Positions 8,533 through 16,801 of a DNA stretch of 61,030 nt are shown here, piece after piece. Each line of letters opens with the position of its first letter. Within the stretch, counting starts at the first letter, position 1. Under the pieces are notes generated by a model. It did not search any database and was not told the origin of the DNA. It saw only the letters and a program-made list of their open reading frames with translations. Location of the stretch: assembly GCA_026224875.1 (NCBI GenBank), contig JAMFRU010000048.1, forward strand, positions 1 through 61,030, in the 5' to 3' direction. Source of the stretch: Acidocella sp. (GTDB lineage: Bacteria > Pseudomonadota > Alphaproteobacteria > Acetobacterales > Acetobacteraceae). A program made the position numbers and the translations under genes.

Positions 8533-9573
8533 TTAACCGATTGCCGTGAGGCTGGTGTGGGATGAGCGTTCCATCATGCCGTAGGCGGATTGACCGTCCC
8601 AGGTGAACAGCGCGCCACCCTGGTTGAGGTTGAGACCCTGCAGATCGGGGTTGTTGACGCGGAAGGTGTTGAAGGCCGTTACGGCTGAGATTTTTGTGAT
8701 GCCGAGTTCGGATTCCAGCTCAACCGAAGCGTCATCGCCCTCGCCTACGATGCGGCGCAGCCATGGGATTTTTACGGCTTTGGCGGGGTACATTTTGCCA
8801 TCCTGGAAGATGTAGCCGTCGTTATAGGCGGTGCCGTTGTCGCGGGGCGGGTAGGTGATGTAGCCAAAGGCGCGGCCGTCTGGGAACACCGCGGATTGCC
8901 AGCAATGGCCGCGGAAGCCTCCTAGCGGGCGCACACTTTGGCGTTTGACGTGCAGGCCAGTGCCTTTGAAATCGTGTTTGATGCCGCCGATCTCAAATGT
9001 GCCGGTGGCGCGGAAGAGATGTTCGTAGCGCCAGCCTATGCCCATGTTGGCGGCTTCGATGGCGTCGGCCTCGGACATTTTGGCGACGACTTCCGGTGAG
9101 ATGTCCTGCACCCAGGCGGGGGTTACCATGTTCAGTTCGACATCAAATTTTACGGGCGTGCGGCTGTTGGCATCGAGGGTGCCGGCGATTTGGCTCTCGA
9201 CCGTGCCGTCAGAGGCGGTGCCGTCGAAGGTCATGCGCCATTTGCGGAAGGGGTCGAGGCATTCGAAGGAAATGGGGCCGGCGCCGAGGATGGTGGGTCG
9301 GCCTTGGGCGTTGAAGGGGGAATGGGCAGCACCCCTGGTCGCGCCATCGAGAATGCGGCCGCCGGCGAGGGCGAAATTGCCTTGCACGCGGCGGTTGTCC
9401 CAGGAGGAAGCTTCGGCCTCGATACCGACGCGGGGGAAGGCGAATTTTCCTGCCTCGTCATATAGCCAGACGGACGTGCTTTCGCGCATGTCTGGGTTTT
9501 CCGGGCGGCTTGGGAAAACGAGATCGTGTTCGGGGGTTAGGCCGTTGGTGATTTGTTCGAGTGTCAGGCTCAT
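8533..9573 (-). CDS. Uncharacterised DUF7064/DUF7065-like protein
   Basis: I do not know the function of this 346-residue protein. Its sequence resembles a family found beside LLM monooxygenases and CoA-transferases in aromatic and steroid-type catabolic clusters. It probably has a beta-rich, lipocalin-like (CrtC/AttH-type) fold. Conserved-looking blocks are the N-terminal LTPEHDLVFPSRPENPDMRES, a central WRYEHLFRATGTFEIGG, and GGFRGHCWQSAVFPDGRAFGY. No signal peptide is seen. I chose ATG 9573 because it follows AAGGTGG and sits 11 nt after the LLM stop. The longer frame upstream overlaps that gene. It is the last gene of a five-member minus-strand operon. Confidence 0.75.
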   Translation of the reverse strand: MSLTLEQITNGLTPEHDLVFPSRPENPDMRESTSVWLYDEAGKFAFPRVGIEAEASSWDNRRVQGNFALAGGRILDGATRGAAHSPFNAQGRPTILGAGPISFECLDPFRKWRMTFDGTASDGTVESQIAGTLDANSRTPVKFDVELNMVTPAWVQDISPEVVAKMSEADAIEAANMGIGWRYEHLFRATGTFEIGGIKHDFKGTGLHVKRQSVRPLGGFRGHCWQSAVFPDGRAFGYITYPPRDNGTAYNDGYIFQDGKMYPAKAVKIPWLRRIVGEGDDASVELESELGITKISAVTAFNTFRVNNPDLQGLNLNQGGALFTWDGQSAYGMMERSSHTSLTAIG

Positions 9574-9583
9574 TTTTTCCACC

Positions 9584-10495
9584 TTAGATTTTGCTGATGA
9601 CGTCTTCGCCGAGGCGCTGCGCGTTGTCGCACCATTCCGCGCGTGTGCGGCCGGTAACGCCCAAGCCCGCGGCGGAGACGCCAAGTTCGCGATACATGTT
9701 GACGCGGTCTATATATTCCTGTGTCGAAAGTTTTTCGCCTGGGGAGGTGACACTGCCCAGCACGATTTCCGGCACATCCGCACGGCCGAATGTTTCGCAA
9801 TATTCGCGCATATAGGTGATGCCGGCGCGCAGATCGTCCTCGCCCGCCATGGCGGCGGTGCGGGTGGTGTTGGTGTCTACCCCGCCGCCGCTGGTGAAGA
9901 AGGGATTCCAGCCGTCTGCCAGTTCGACGACGCGGCGGATGGCGCGTTTGGCGTTGCCGCCGACATAGATGGGCACCGGGTTTTGTATAGGGCCTGGCTG
10001 GATGCGATTGCCGAAGGCTTTGTAGCCGGTGCCTTCGAAGGTGAATTCCTCGCCGGTGAGGGAGACGCGCAGGGCGCGCAGATATTCATCCATGATTTCA
10101 TTGCGCTGGTCGAAATCGGCGCCGACGGCACGGTATTCGCCTTTGAGGTAGCCGGCGCCGACGCTTAAAGTTACGCGGCCGTTGGAGAAGCGGTCCAATG
10201 TGGCGACATCGCGCGCGACTGTGAACGGGTTGCGGTATGGGAGGACCAGAATGCCGGTTTGCAGGCGGAGTTTGGTGGTACAGGCTGCAAGAAGTGCGAG
10301 CATGACGAAGGGGGATTGGGCGTAATGGCCGCCGGAGTCGAGCCAGCGGCTGGTGGGGGCTGGGTGGTCGGTGACAAGCCCGGCGTTGAACCCGGCTTTT
10401 TCCGCGGCCAGGCCGATTTCCTGCACGGCTTGCATGGTGGTGAATTCATCGGCCGGTTCGATCTGGTCGAAGGGCAAGGGAACGTTTAGTTTCAT
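9584..10495 (-). CDS. LLM class oxidoreductase, short F420-type subfamily
   Basis: This 303-residue protein has the LLM TIM-barrel landmarks: AAEKAGFNAGLVTDHPAPT near residue 30, LRLQTGILVLPYRNPFTVARDVATLD near 76, SNGRVTLSVGAGYLKGEY near 105, and PVPIYVGGNAKRAI near 170. It starts at ATG 10495 behind AAGGAAG. It lies 35 nt downstream of the SDR relic and 10 nt upstream of the DUF7064-like gene, all on the minus strand. The closest relative in this window appears to be the LLM at 5444, by length and motif spacing. Substrate and cofactor (F420 or FMN) are unknown. Confidence 0.88.
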   Translation of the reverse strand: MKLNVPLPFDQIEPADEFTTMQAVQEIGLAAEKAGFNAGLVTDHPAPTSRWLDSGGHYAQSPFVMLALLAACTTKLRLQTGILVLPYRNPFTVARDVATLDRFSNGRVTLSVGAGYLKGEYRAVGADFDQRNEIMDEYLRALRVSLTGEEFTFEGTGYKAFGNRIQPGPIQNPVPIYVGGNAKRAIRRVVELADGWNPFFTSGGGVDTNTTRTAAMAGEDDLRAGITYMREYCETFGRADVPEIVLGSVTSPGEKLSTQEYIDRVNMYRELGVSAAGLGVTGRTRAEWCDNAQRLGEDVISKI

Positions 10496-10530
10496 GGGGT
10501 CTTCCTTTTTCGAAATCTAGAGCGCGAGGC

Positions 10531-10752
10531 TTAATCTTTAGAGAACAGGCGGTATTTTCCTGCCTTGTCCTTGGTCCAGCCGCTGGAGGCCCAGGTGCCG
10601 CCATCGACATTGATGGTGACGCCGGTGACATAGGCGGACATTGCGGAGGCGAGAAACACGGCGACGCCGGCGCAGTCGCCGGTGATCAGGGCGATGTTGC
10701 CGGTGAGCAGGGTGGAATCCTGGTTGAGCGTCATGCGCGTGACGTCACTCAT
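10531..10752 (-). pseudogene. Short-chain dehydrogenase relic with most of the enzyme missing
   Basis: This 73-residue open frame ends like an SDR: GVAVFLAS, AYVTG and INVDGG form the C-terminal strand and dimer region. Its first 25 residues also look like an SDR start (LLTGNIALITG, first strand of the Rossmann fold). The roughly 180 residues between, with the glycine-rich loop and the Ser-Tyr-Lys catalytic site, are absent. An in-frame internal deletion explains this. Alternatively only the C-terminal part remains and the resemblance at the start is chance. The start overlaps the sulfotransferase stop by ATGA, so translation coupling survives. It cannot be an active dehydrogenase. Confidence 0.75.
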
Positions 10753-11894
10753 GACGCGACACCGAAGCGGGACGAGTAGAATTTGAATTGCACGCGCAAG
10801 GCATCGAGATCGAGGCCGAAGGCGGCGGGGTCGGTGCGTTTGTAAGCACGATCTTCGGGGGTTTTGCTGTGCCACCAGTTGTGCATGTTGGCGCGGGCTT
10901 GCGGCGTTAGCGTTTCGCCAAGGAAGGCGTAGAGCGCCTCGATGCTGGGGAAAGGGTCTTTCTGGAAGGGGGCGAATTGGATGTCGAAAAAGCGGCGCTC
11001 CTGGCCGGAGGCGCGGAAGGTGATCATGCGGTGCATGCCGATTTCGAACACGTTTTTTGTTTCGGTTCCGATGGCATGCAGATCGAGATCGTCGCTGTAG
11101 GCGCGGCGGAGTTCGAGATATAGGTCTGAGACCGAGGGGATGACGGCGGCGACGTCGCGGTGTGTCATGACGAATTTTGCGTCGGGGAAGACATGGGCCA
11201 GCGCGTCTATGAACAGAGAATGCGAGGGGTTTTTGAGGCGCCAGCGGTTGGGTGGGCAGCGCCATTGCAGTAGTTTCAATACGCGTTTGACGTAACGGTA
11301 CGTGGGCACGAGGTTGGCTTTGTCGATGAGCCAGTCTGCATAGCTTGGGATATGGGCAAAGGCCATGAAAATCTGCGATTTGAAATCCAGGCCCATGAAG
11401 AGCTGGCACTCCATGGGCGAGGTGGCGGTGCTGGGGAGCATGGCGGACATGCGGGGAAAGAGCACGCCGCGCTGGGCCATCGAGGCCTCGGCCTGGGTGA
11501 TGCGCGGGTCGGTGGTGTATGTTGCGGCCTCTGGTGGTGGGCAGGGCCACATGGATTCCCAGTTACGTAAGGAACGGACGTTAGGGTCTTCGCCTAGCAA
11601 AATGCCCAAGGCGGTGGAGCCGGTGCGGGGCAGGCCGAGGCCGATGAGGGGGGCGATGATTTGCTGCTCGTCGATTTCGGGGTGGCGCGTGTACCAGTCC
11701 TCGATTTGCAGGCGGTTGGCGAGCAGCATGGTGATTTGCGCATCGGTGGCCATGCGGCCGATGGCGTTGAGGCGCGCTTCGCGGTCGAGCGCGTTGACGA
11801 GGATTTTCAGGCCTTCGCGAAATTCATCGCCGCCGAAATTGGTGAGATTTGTCTGCTGGCAGGCGCGGGCCAGCAGCTCGTCAACATGGTCCAT
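10749..11894 (-). CDS. PAPS-dependent sulfotransferase family protein
   Basis: This 381-residue protein has the 5'-phosphosulfate-binding loop GLPRTGSTALGILL near residue 85. The 3'-phosphate-binding region is MTHRDVAAVIPSV near 245. Both are hallmarks of the sulfotransferase fold, which moves sulfate from PAPS to an acceptor hydroxyl. The N-terminal 80 residues are helical and precede the core, as in bacterial family-3-type members. I chose ATG 11894 because the frame upstream reads through non-coding arginine/histidine-rich sequence that overlaps the LLM gene. It sits inside a minus-strand operon with two LLM genes, an unusual setting. The acceptor is unknown. Confidence 0.85.
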   Translation of the reverse strand: MDHVDELLARACQQTNLTNFGGDEFREGLKILVNALDREARLNAIGRMATDAQITMLLANRLQIEDWYTRHPEIDEQQIIAPLIGLGLPRTGSTALGILLGEDPNVRSLRNWESMWPCPPPEAATYTTDPRITQAEASMAQRGVLFPRMSAMLPSTATSPMECQLFMGLDFKSQIFMAFAHIPSYADWLIDKANLVPTYRYVKRVLKLLQWRCPPNRWRLKNPSHSLFIDALAHVFPDAKFVMTHRDVAAVIPSVSDLYLELRRAYSDDLDLHAIGTETKNVFEIGMHRMITFRASGQERRFFDIQFAPFQKDPFPSIEALYAFLGETLTPQARANMHNWWHSKTPEDRAYKRTDPAAFGLDLDALRVQFKFYSSRFGVAS

Positions 11895-11971
11895 TCCATC
11901 CTGCTTTTTATTGTGTTGTGGAGAGAGTAGGCGTTGGATGGGTGGGCGGCAACTTCGGTATTGGGACAGGG

Positions 11972-13048
11972 TTATGGATTTGGGCCATGTAGTAGGCGGG
12001 CCCGTACCGCAGGCATGACGGTGCTGGCGAAGAGGGTGGTGCCGCCCTGCCCTGCCTCTGGGTGGAAGCCGGGGCCGACGATGACGAAGCGCTCTATGCC
12101 CAGGGCCGCCAGCTCCAGCAGGCGCTCGATGCAATGCGCGGGTGGGCCGGCGATGGCGAAGCGTTGGACGAAATTCCAGTCAAGCTGCGCGCCGCCGAGT
12201 TTGTCGTGTGAGATTTTGTGGTCGTGTTTGGTCATGTCGTAGCCGGTGCGGATGGCGGCGAAGTTTGCGGCGTCGCTGGCGGTTTGCGGGCCGGCGGCGC
12301 TGCCTTGGATGATCTGGAAGCGGGCCAGGGGGGCGACGAAACTGGTGGCGGCGGTGCGGATGGCTTCGATGTCTGGATGGCAGACGACGATGATTTGCGC
12401 ACCGTAGGAGGGGGTGTTGCTGCCCGCTGCGGCGCGGGCCAGATTCAGTGCCCATTCGAGGCGGTTTGGGATGGCGCCTACGGAAAACGTGATGCGCTCG
12501 GCGATGGGGGCTGCCATTTCGATGATTTTTGGGCCGGTGGCGGCGATGTCCAGCGGGACTTTGTGCGCGGGGAGCCATTTGAGGCGGGTGGCGGTGGGGC
12601 GGGCGCCGAGGGTAAGGCTTTCCGCTGACTTTGTGCTGGCGAAGAGTGGCTGGGTGTTGAAGTCTACTTCGCCGCCGGAGAGGAGGGTTTGCAGTGTGGT
12701 TATGGCGGCATGAAATGCGGGGAGCGTGACGGGGGCGTGGCCGAGATAGGCGAGTGCTGAATCGCCTCGGCCGAGGCCCAGGATGGCGCGGCCGCTGGAG
12801 ATGGCTTGGACCGTGGCGATGTTGGCGGCGAGCACCGCGGGGTGGCGGGTGGCGGGGTTGGTAACACCGGTGCAGAGTTTTAGCCGCTCGGTGGCCATGG
12901 CCCAGGCACCCATGAGGACGAAGGGATCGGCGCTGAGGGATTGGCTGTCCATGAACATCTGGCCGTCCCAGCCTTCGGCTTCGACCTGCCTGGCTTCGGC
13001 TGCTGTTGTTGTGGAAACCGACCCGCCTGCGCGCCAGAATTCTACCAT
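11972..13048 (-). CDS. LLM class flavin-dependent oxidoreductase
   Basis: This 358-residue LLM protein carries ARQVEAEGWDGQMFMDSQS near residue 20, LKLCTGVTNPATRHPAVLA near 57, and SSGRAILGLGRGDSALAYLG near 84. The last two pair with the flavin phosphate and match mer-type F420 reductases as well as FMN enzymes. It starts at ATG 13048 behind GAGGAAC and is the first gene of a minus-strand operon. The operon continues with the sulfotransferase, SDR relic, another LLM and the DUF7064-like gene. A TetR gene starts 100 nt away in the opposite direction, so repression from the shared spacer is likely. Confidence 0.88.
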   Translation of the reverse strand: MVEFWRAGGSVSTTTAAEARQVEAEGWDGQMFMDSQSLSADPFVLMGAWAMATERLKLCTGVTNPATRHPAVLAANIATVQAISSGRAILGLGRGDSALAYLGHAPVTLPAFHAAITTLQTLLSGGEVDFNTQPLFASTKSAESLTLGARPTATRLKWLPAHKVPLDIAATGPKIIEMAAPIAERITFSVGAIPNRLEWALNLARAAAGSNTPSYGAQIIVVCHPDIEAIRTAATSFVAPLARFQIIQGSAAGPQTASDAANFAAIRTGYDMTKHDHKISHDKLGGAQLDWNFVQRFAIAGPPAHCIERLLELAALGIERFVIVGPGFHPEAGQGGTTLFASTVMPAVRARLLHGPNP

Positions 13049-13080
13049 GGGTTCCTCGATGTTTTGTTGGGTTTAACACG

Positions 13081-13143
13081 GGGTGGGGCGTTTGTAATTG
13101 ACAGGCACCAAATAAGCACCCATATCGTTTTATATACTGGAGG
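13081..13143 (+). promoter_or_regulatory. Likely promoter and ribosome site of the TetR gene
   Basis: TTGACA at 13098-13103 is followed after 17 nt by CATATC (13121-13126), a weak -10 match inside an AT-rich stretch. GGAGG at 13139-13143 lies 5 nt before a GTG start. The spacer also holds GCACC-AAATAA-GCACC, which could be part of an operator. It separates the TetR gene from the divergent LLM operon. Confidence 0.5.
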
Positions 13144-13148
13144 CTGTC

Positions 13149-13877
13149 GTGGATAGTGCTGTTGACGCGAGGGGGATGCCGGGCCGGAAACCGGGGCGGC
13201 CGTCTCTGAGCAATGAGGCGCTGCTGGATGTGGCGCTCGATATATTTCTGGAGATGGGATTCGAGCGCACGAGCATCGATGCCATTACAGCTGCGGCCGG
13301 CATGGCAAAGCGGACGGTGTATTTGCGCTATGAAGATAAGACGGCACTTTTTAAAGCAGCACTTGAGCGCGCGATAAACGAATGGATTGTGCCGATTGAT
13401 ACTTTGCGTGCCGCTGAGTGCGCGGATTTGGAGACGACGCTGCTGCGGGTGGGGCAGATTCTGCTGGCCAATGTGATGAGCCCGGCGGGGCTGCGGCTGT
13501 TGCGGATTACCAATGCGGAATCGGCGCGCATGCCGGAGCTTGGGGCTTATTCCTACGAAAAAGGGACCGAGCCGACTTTGGCGTATCTGGCGGGTTTGCT
13601 GCGCCGGCGGGTGGATGGTGTGGATGGTGATGAGGCGGCCTGGGCGTTTTTGCATTTGATCGTGGGTGGACCGGCGACGGCGACGGCCTGGGGTGTGGTG
13701 CTGGATGCTGCGGCGATTGATAAGCATACGCGTTATTGCGTGCATTTATTTTTACGCGGGCTGCTGCCGCAGGTTTTGGAAACGCCGCTCGAGGATGAGA
13801 ATAAAAAGCTGCGGGAGTTGCTTGTGGGCGCCATGCTGGAGGTGGCGGCGCTGAAGGAGAGGCTTGGGGCGGGGTGA
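13149..13877 (+). CDS. TetR/AcrR family regulator
   Basis: This 242-residue protein has an N-terminal TetR helix-turn-helix at about residues 20-66 (ALLDVALDIFLEMGFERTSIDAITAAAGMAKRTVY, given here as one run with the recognition helix AKRTVYLRY at its end). A conserved linker, YEDKTALFKAAL, follows. The C-terminal ligand domain is all-helical and unremarkable, ending in a short charged helix. The start is GTG 13149, supported by GGAGG 5 nt upstream. The gene lies between the divergent LLM-sulfotransferase operon and the downstream TauD-LLM-SDR operon. It is therefore the likely repressor of one or both. Confidence 0.9.
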   Translation: MDSAVDARGMPGRKPGRPSLSNEALLDVALDIFLEMGFERTSIDAITAAAGMAKRTVYLRYEDKTALFKAALERAINEWIVPIDTLRAAECADLETTLLRVGQILLANVMSPAGLRLLRITNAESARMPELGAYSYEKGTEPTLAYLAGLLRRRVDGVDGDEAAWAFLHLIVGGPATATAWGVVLDAAAIDKHTRYCVHLFLRGLLPQVLETPLEDENKKLRELLVGAMLEVAALKERLGAG

Positions 13878-14006
13878 GAATTTAGGTGACAGTTTCTGTC
13901 GCCCTTGCTATTGAAACGGTTAAGGTGATTAATTAAGGCTTCTGGTAAGGAAGCGCAGGCAAAACGGCTCGCACCGGCGCCATGAAAATAGGGAACGATT
14001 CAGGAT
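13878..14006 (+). promoter_or_regulatory. Upstream region of the TauD-type gene with inverted repeat
   Basis: An imperfect inverted repeat GGTGACAG-TTT-CTGTCGCC (one mismatch) lies at 13886-13904, just after the TetR stop. AT-rich sequence follows. It may be an operator for the TetR protein or the end of its transcript. No U-run follows it. Confidence 0.4.
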
Positions 14007-14846
14007 ATGGCTCTTTCTTCAGTTGAATTACAGCCGCGCATCGGTTCGCAGGTGATGATTAGCCGCGATGAATTGCTGAGCGGCGAGTATGCTCAGGAAA
14101 TACGTGCGTTGCTGGTGCAGCGCGGGGTTTTGGTGATCCGTGGGATTGATCTGGATGATGACCAGCAGCGGCGGTTTGCGCGGACCATGGGGGATTTGCG
14201 GCTCGGCTCCGTGAAGAAAGAAGGCGAGGAAGGGTTGATGAAAGTCACCCTGGATAAAAAGGAAAACCCGGAATACGCGCAGTTTTTCTTTGGCAGCCAG
14301 CTTTGGCATATGGATGGTACTTATGAGGAATGCCCGCCGTTTGCGACGATGCTGACGCCGCGCGTACTGGCCAATGAGGGTGGCGATACCGAGTTTACCA
14401 ATAACTACGCCACCTATGAGGATTTGGCCGAAGAGGAGAAAACCCGACTCGATACGCTGCAGGTGGTGCATACGATGCAGGCGGCGTTGTTTCCGGCAAA
14501 ACGTGACTGTACGCCAGAGGAGTTTGCTTTGTGGTGTGCTTATCCGGTGCGTAAGCATCCGTTGGTTTGGCATCATAAATCGGGCCGGAAATCTTTGGTG
14601 TTGAGCACTTCGGCCTCCTATGTTGTGGGGATGCATCCGGCCGAAAGCCATGATCTGCTGACCAGGCTGATGAACCATGCGACGGCGCCAAAATATGTGT
14701 ACCGGCATAAATGGCGGATGGGCGATTTGCTGATGTGGGATAATACCGGGACGATGCATCGGGTGCTGCCGTTTGATGAGGCGAGCGGGCGCAGGCTGCA
14801 CCGGTTTACGCTGAATGGCGAAGAGCAAATTACCGCTACCGTTTAA
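14007..14846 (+). CDS. TauD/TfdA family Fe(II)/2-oxoglutarate dioxygenase
   Basis: This 279-residue enzyme of the taurine/2,4-D dioxygenase family has the iron-binding HxD motif at H101 and D103 (LWHMDGTY). The distal His is at about 251 (GTMHRV) and the 2-oxoglutarate-binding Arg near 266 (LHRF). The family hydroxylates a carbon next to a sulfonate, ether, sulfate ester or amine, so that the group leaves. An LLM gene follows after 33 nt and an SDR after that, which suggests one operon. With sulfonate import and a sulfatase elsewhere in the window, an organosulfur or aryl-ether substrate is plausible. It is not provable here. Confidence 0.9.
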   Translation: MALSSVELQPRIGSQVMISRDELLSGEYAQEIRALLVQRGVLVIRGIDLDDDQQRRFARTMGDLRLGSVKKEGEEGLMKVTLDKKENPEYAQFFFGSQLWHMDGTYEECPPFATMLTPRVLANEGGDTEFTNNYATYEDLAEEEKTRLDTLQVVHTMQAALFPAKRDCTPEEFALWCAYPVRKHPLVWHHKSGRKSLVLSTSASYVVGMHPAESHDLLTRLMNHATAPKYVYRHKWRMGDLLMWDNTGTMHRVLPFDEASGRRLHRFTLNGEEQITATV

Positions 14847-14879
14847 GAAAATACAAGAAAATATCAGGGGAGTTGTACC

Positions 14880-15938
14880 ATGCGTGTTGGGCTGCATTTG
14901 GGCTATCAGAATTTGCATGGGATTCCGGATGCGGAATTTTTTCGGCGCGAGACACAGCTGGCCGTAGAGGCCGAGGCCATGGGGTTCGATATGGTCGGGC
15001 CGGTGGAGCACCATTTTACCGATTATGCCGCCTGCCCTGATCCGTTTCAGATGCTGACCTATGTGGCGGCGAAGACGTCGAAGATTGACCTGATTACCGC
15101 TGCGGTGATTTTGCCATGGAACGACCCTTTGCGTGTGGTGGAGCGCGCCATAATGCTCGATATTTTGAGCGAGGGGCGGTTGATCCTTGGCATGGGACGC
15201 GGCGCGGCACGGCGGGAGTTTGGGCCGTTCCGGGTGGAGCTGGCCGATAGCCGCGAGATGTTCGATGAGGCGGCGCGGATTATCATGGACGGGCTGGAAA
15301 CGGGGTTCGTGGAGGCTGATACCAAATGGTATAAGCAGCCGCGGGTGGAGGTAAGGCCGCGGTCTGAAAAATCGTTCAAGGGCCGGACGGTGATGGTGAG
15401 CATGTCGCCGGGATCGGTTGAGGTGGCGGCGCAGTTGGGGCTTAAAACCTTGCGGTTCAGCCAGGGTGACTGGCGCAATGCGATACCGGAGATCAAGCAT
15501 TATAATGCGACGTTCGAGCAGCTGCATCATAAGAAGGCACCGCCGTTTATCATCTCGGATTTTGTGTTGTGCTTCAATGACAAGCAGCGGGTGACGGAAT
15601 ATTGTGATAAATATTTCTCGCGAATGTTCGCGACGGTTGCAGGGCATTATGAGTTTATGAGCGACCATTTCAAGGCCCTGCCCTCTTATGCGACCTATGC
15701 CTATATGGGTGCGGCGGCCGAGGCAGCCGGTGGGCCGGATAAGGCTTATAAGGATTATATCTCGGGCAATATGATCGGCACGCCAGAGGAGATCATCGAG
15801 CATCACCATATTCGCCAGGAGATGGTGGGGGATTATGAGATGCTTGCGAATTTCAGCTTTGGCGGGCTGCCTTATGAACTGGTGTATGAGCAGTTGAAAC
15901 TGTTTGCGGATAAAGTTCTGCCGAAGATTAAAGGATAA
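14880..15938 (+). CDS. LLM class flavin-dependent oxidoreductase
   Basis: This 352-residue LLM protein shows AVEAEAMGFDMVGPVEHHF near residue 27, ITAAVILPWNDPLRVVERA near 73, and SEGRLILGMGRGAARREFG near 98. The EHHF stretch resembles the luciferase/alkanal-monooxygenase branch, where a conserved His follows Glu. It starts at ATG 14880 behind AGGGGAG. It sits between a TauD-type dioxygenase and an SDR with short spacings on both sides. Its size and motif spacing are close to the LLM at 37368, which also keeps EHH. Substrate is unknown. Confidence 0.88.
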   Translation: MRVGLHLGYQNLHGIPDAEFFRRETQLAVEAEAMGFDMVGPVEHHFTDYAACPDPFQMLTYVAAKTSKIDLITAAVILPWNDPLRVVERAIMLDILSEGRLILGMGRGAARREFGPFRVELADSREMFDEAARIIMDGLETGFVEADTKWYKQPRVEVRPRSEKSFKGRTVMVSMSPGSVEVAAQLGLKTLRFSQGDWRNAIPEIKHYNATFEQLHHKKAPPFIISDFVLCFNDKQRVTEYCDKYFSRMFATVAGHYEFMSDHFKALPSYATYAYMGAAAEAAGGPDKAYKDYISGNMIGTPEEIIEHHHIRQEMVGDYEMLANFSFGGLPYELVYEQLKLFADKVLPKIKG

Positions 15939-15943
15939 TAGCG

Positions 15944-16801
15944 ATGACCGAGATTGCGGGGCGGGTTGCGGTTGTTACTGGTGGCGGCAGCGGGATTGGG
16001 CGCGGGCTGGCGCTGGAGCTGGCGGCGCAGGGCGCTGCGGTGGGTATTGCCGATATTATTTATGAGAATGCCGTGGCTGTGGCCAAGGAGATTGAGCGGG
16101 CTGGTGGTAAGGCGTTTGCGGTGCAATGCGATGTGATCGAGCGCGATGCGGTGAAGCGGATGCGCGATGAGGTGACGGCGGCATTGGGACCGGTCTCGCT
16201 GATGTTTGCCAATGCCGGGGCGACATCGTTTGAGAAGATCACAGATATGACCGAGAAGGATGTGGATTGGATCATCCATGTCAACATGATGGGGGTGACC
16301 AACTGCATTCTCGCTTTCTACCCGGATATGGTGAAGGCGCGGGGTGGGCATATTTTCGCGACCGCCTCCACCGCCGGGTTGATGCCGCATTGGATTCCGT
16401 ATCATGCGCCTTATTCGGGGGCGAAGCTTGGGATTATCGGGCTGATGCTGAATTTACAGCTGGAGGCCGCGCAATATGGCGTGGGGGCAACCGTGCTGTG
16501 CCCGGGCGGGGTGATCGGCAATATGAAGGCCAAGAATATGAGTTACCGGCCGGCGCGGTTTGGCGGCCCGACCGATGAAGAGGTGAAAATTCCGGCGGAA
16601 TTCGTGGACCATAATAAACTCGTGTTTCGCCCGGCCGATGAGGTGGCGCGGCTGTGTTTGAAGGCCGTGCGGGCGAACCGGCCGATGGTGATAACCGATG
16701 GGAAGATGCGCGAGATTTTTGTGCGCACCTATCAGAATTTAGTGCATGAGGCGTTTGATTTTGTCGATGCGTTTGATGCTGAAGAGGCTTCAGCCGGGTA
16801 G
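15944..16801 (+). CDS. Short-chain dehydrogenase/reductase
   Basis: This 285-residue classical SDR has the NAD(P)-binding TGGGSGIG at residues 12-19, NAG at 90-92, and the catalytic triad S142, Y157 and K161 (PYSGAK). The aspartate after the second strand (ADI) suggests NAD preference. It begins 5 nt after the LLM stop and ends 12 nt inside the convergent pirin gene. As the last gene of the TauD-LLM-SDR operon it likely oxidises an alcohol or reduces a carbonyl made by the oxygenases. That assignment rests on context. Confidence 0.92.
   Translation: MTEIAGRVAVVTGGGSGIGRGLALELAAQGAAVGIADIIYENAVAVAKEIERAGGKAFAVQCDVIERDAVKRMRDEVTAALGPVSLMFANAGATSFEKITDMTEKDVDWIIHVNMMGVTNCILAFYPDMVKARGGHIFATASTAGLMPHWIPYHAPYSGAKLGIIGLMLNLQLEAAQYGVGATVLCPGGVIGNMKAKNMSYRPARFGGPTDEEVKIPAEFVDHNKLVFRPADEVARLCLKAVRANRPMVITDGKMREIFVRTYQNLVHEAFDFVDAFDAEEASAG

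Noticed and set aside
12180-13745. Minus-strand open frame of 521 codons across the LLM and TetR genes
   Set aside because: It covers parts of two well-supported genes in a shifted frame, with low-complexity Arg/His/Pro composition.
14028-15809. Long minus-strand open frame of 593 codons opposite TauD and LLM genes
   Set aside because: It spans two recognised genes in antisense and its product is rich in His, Arg and Pro with no domain.
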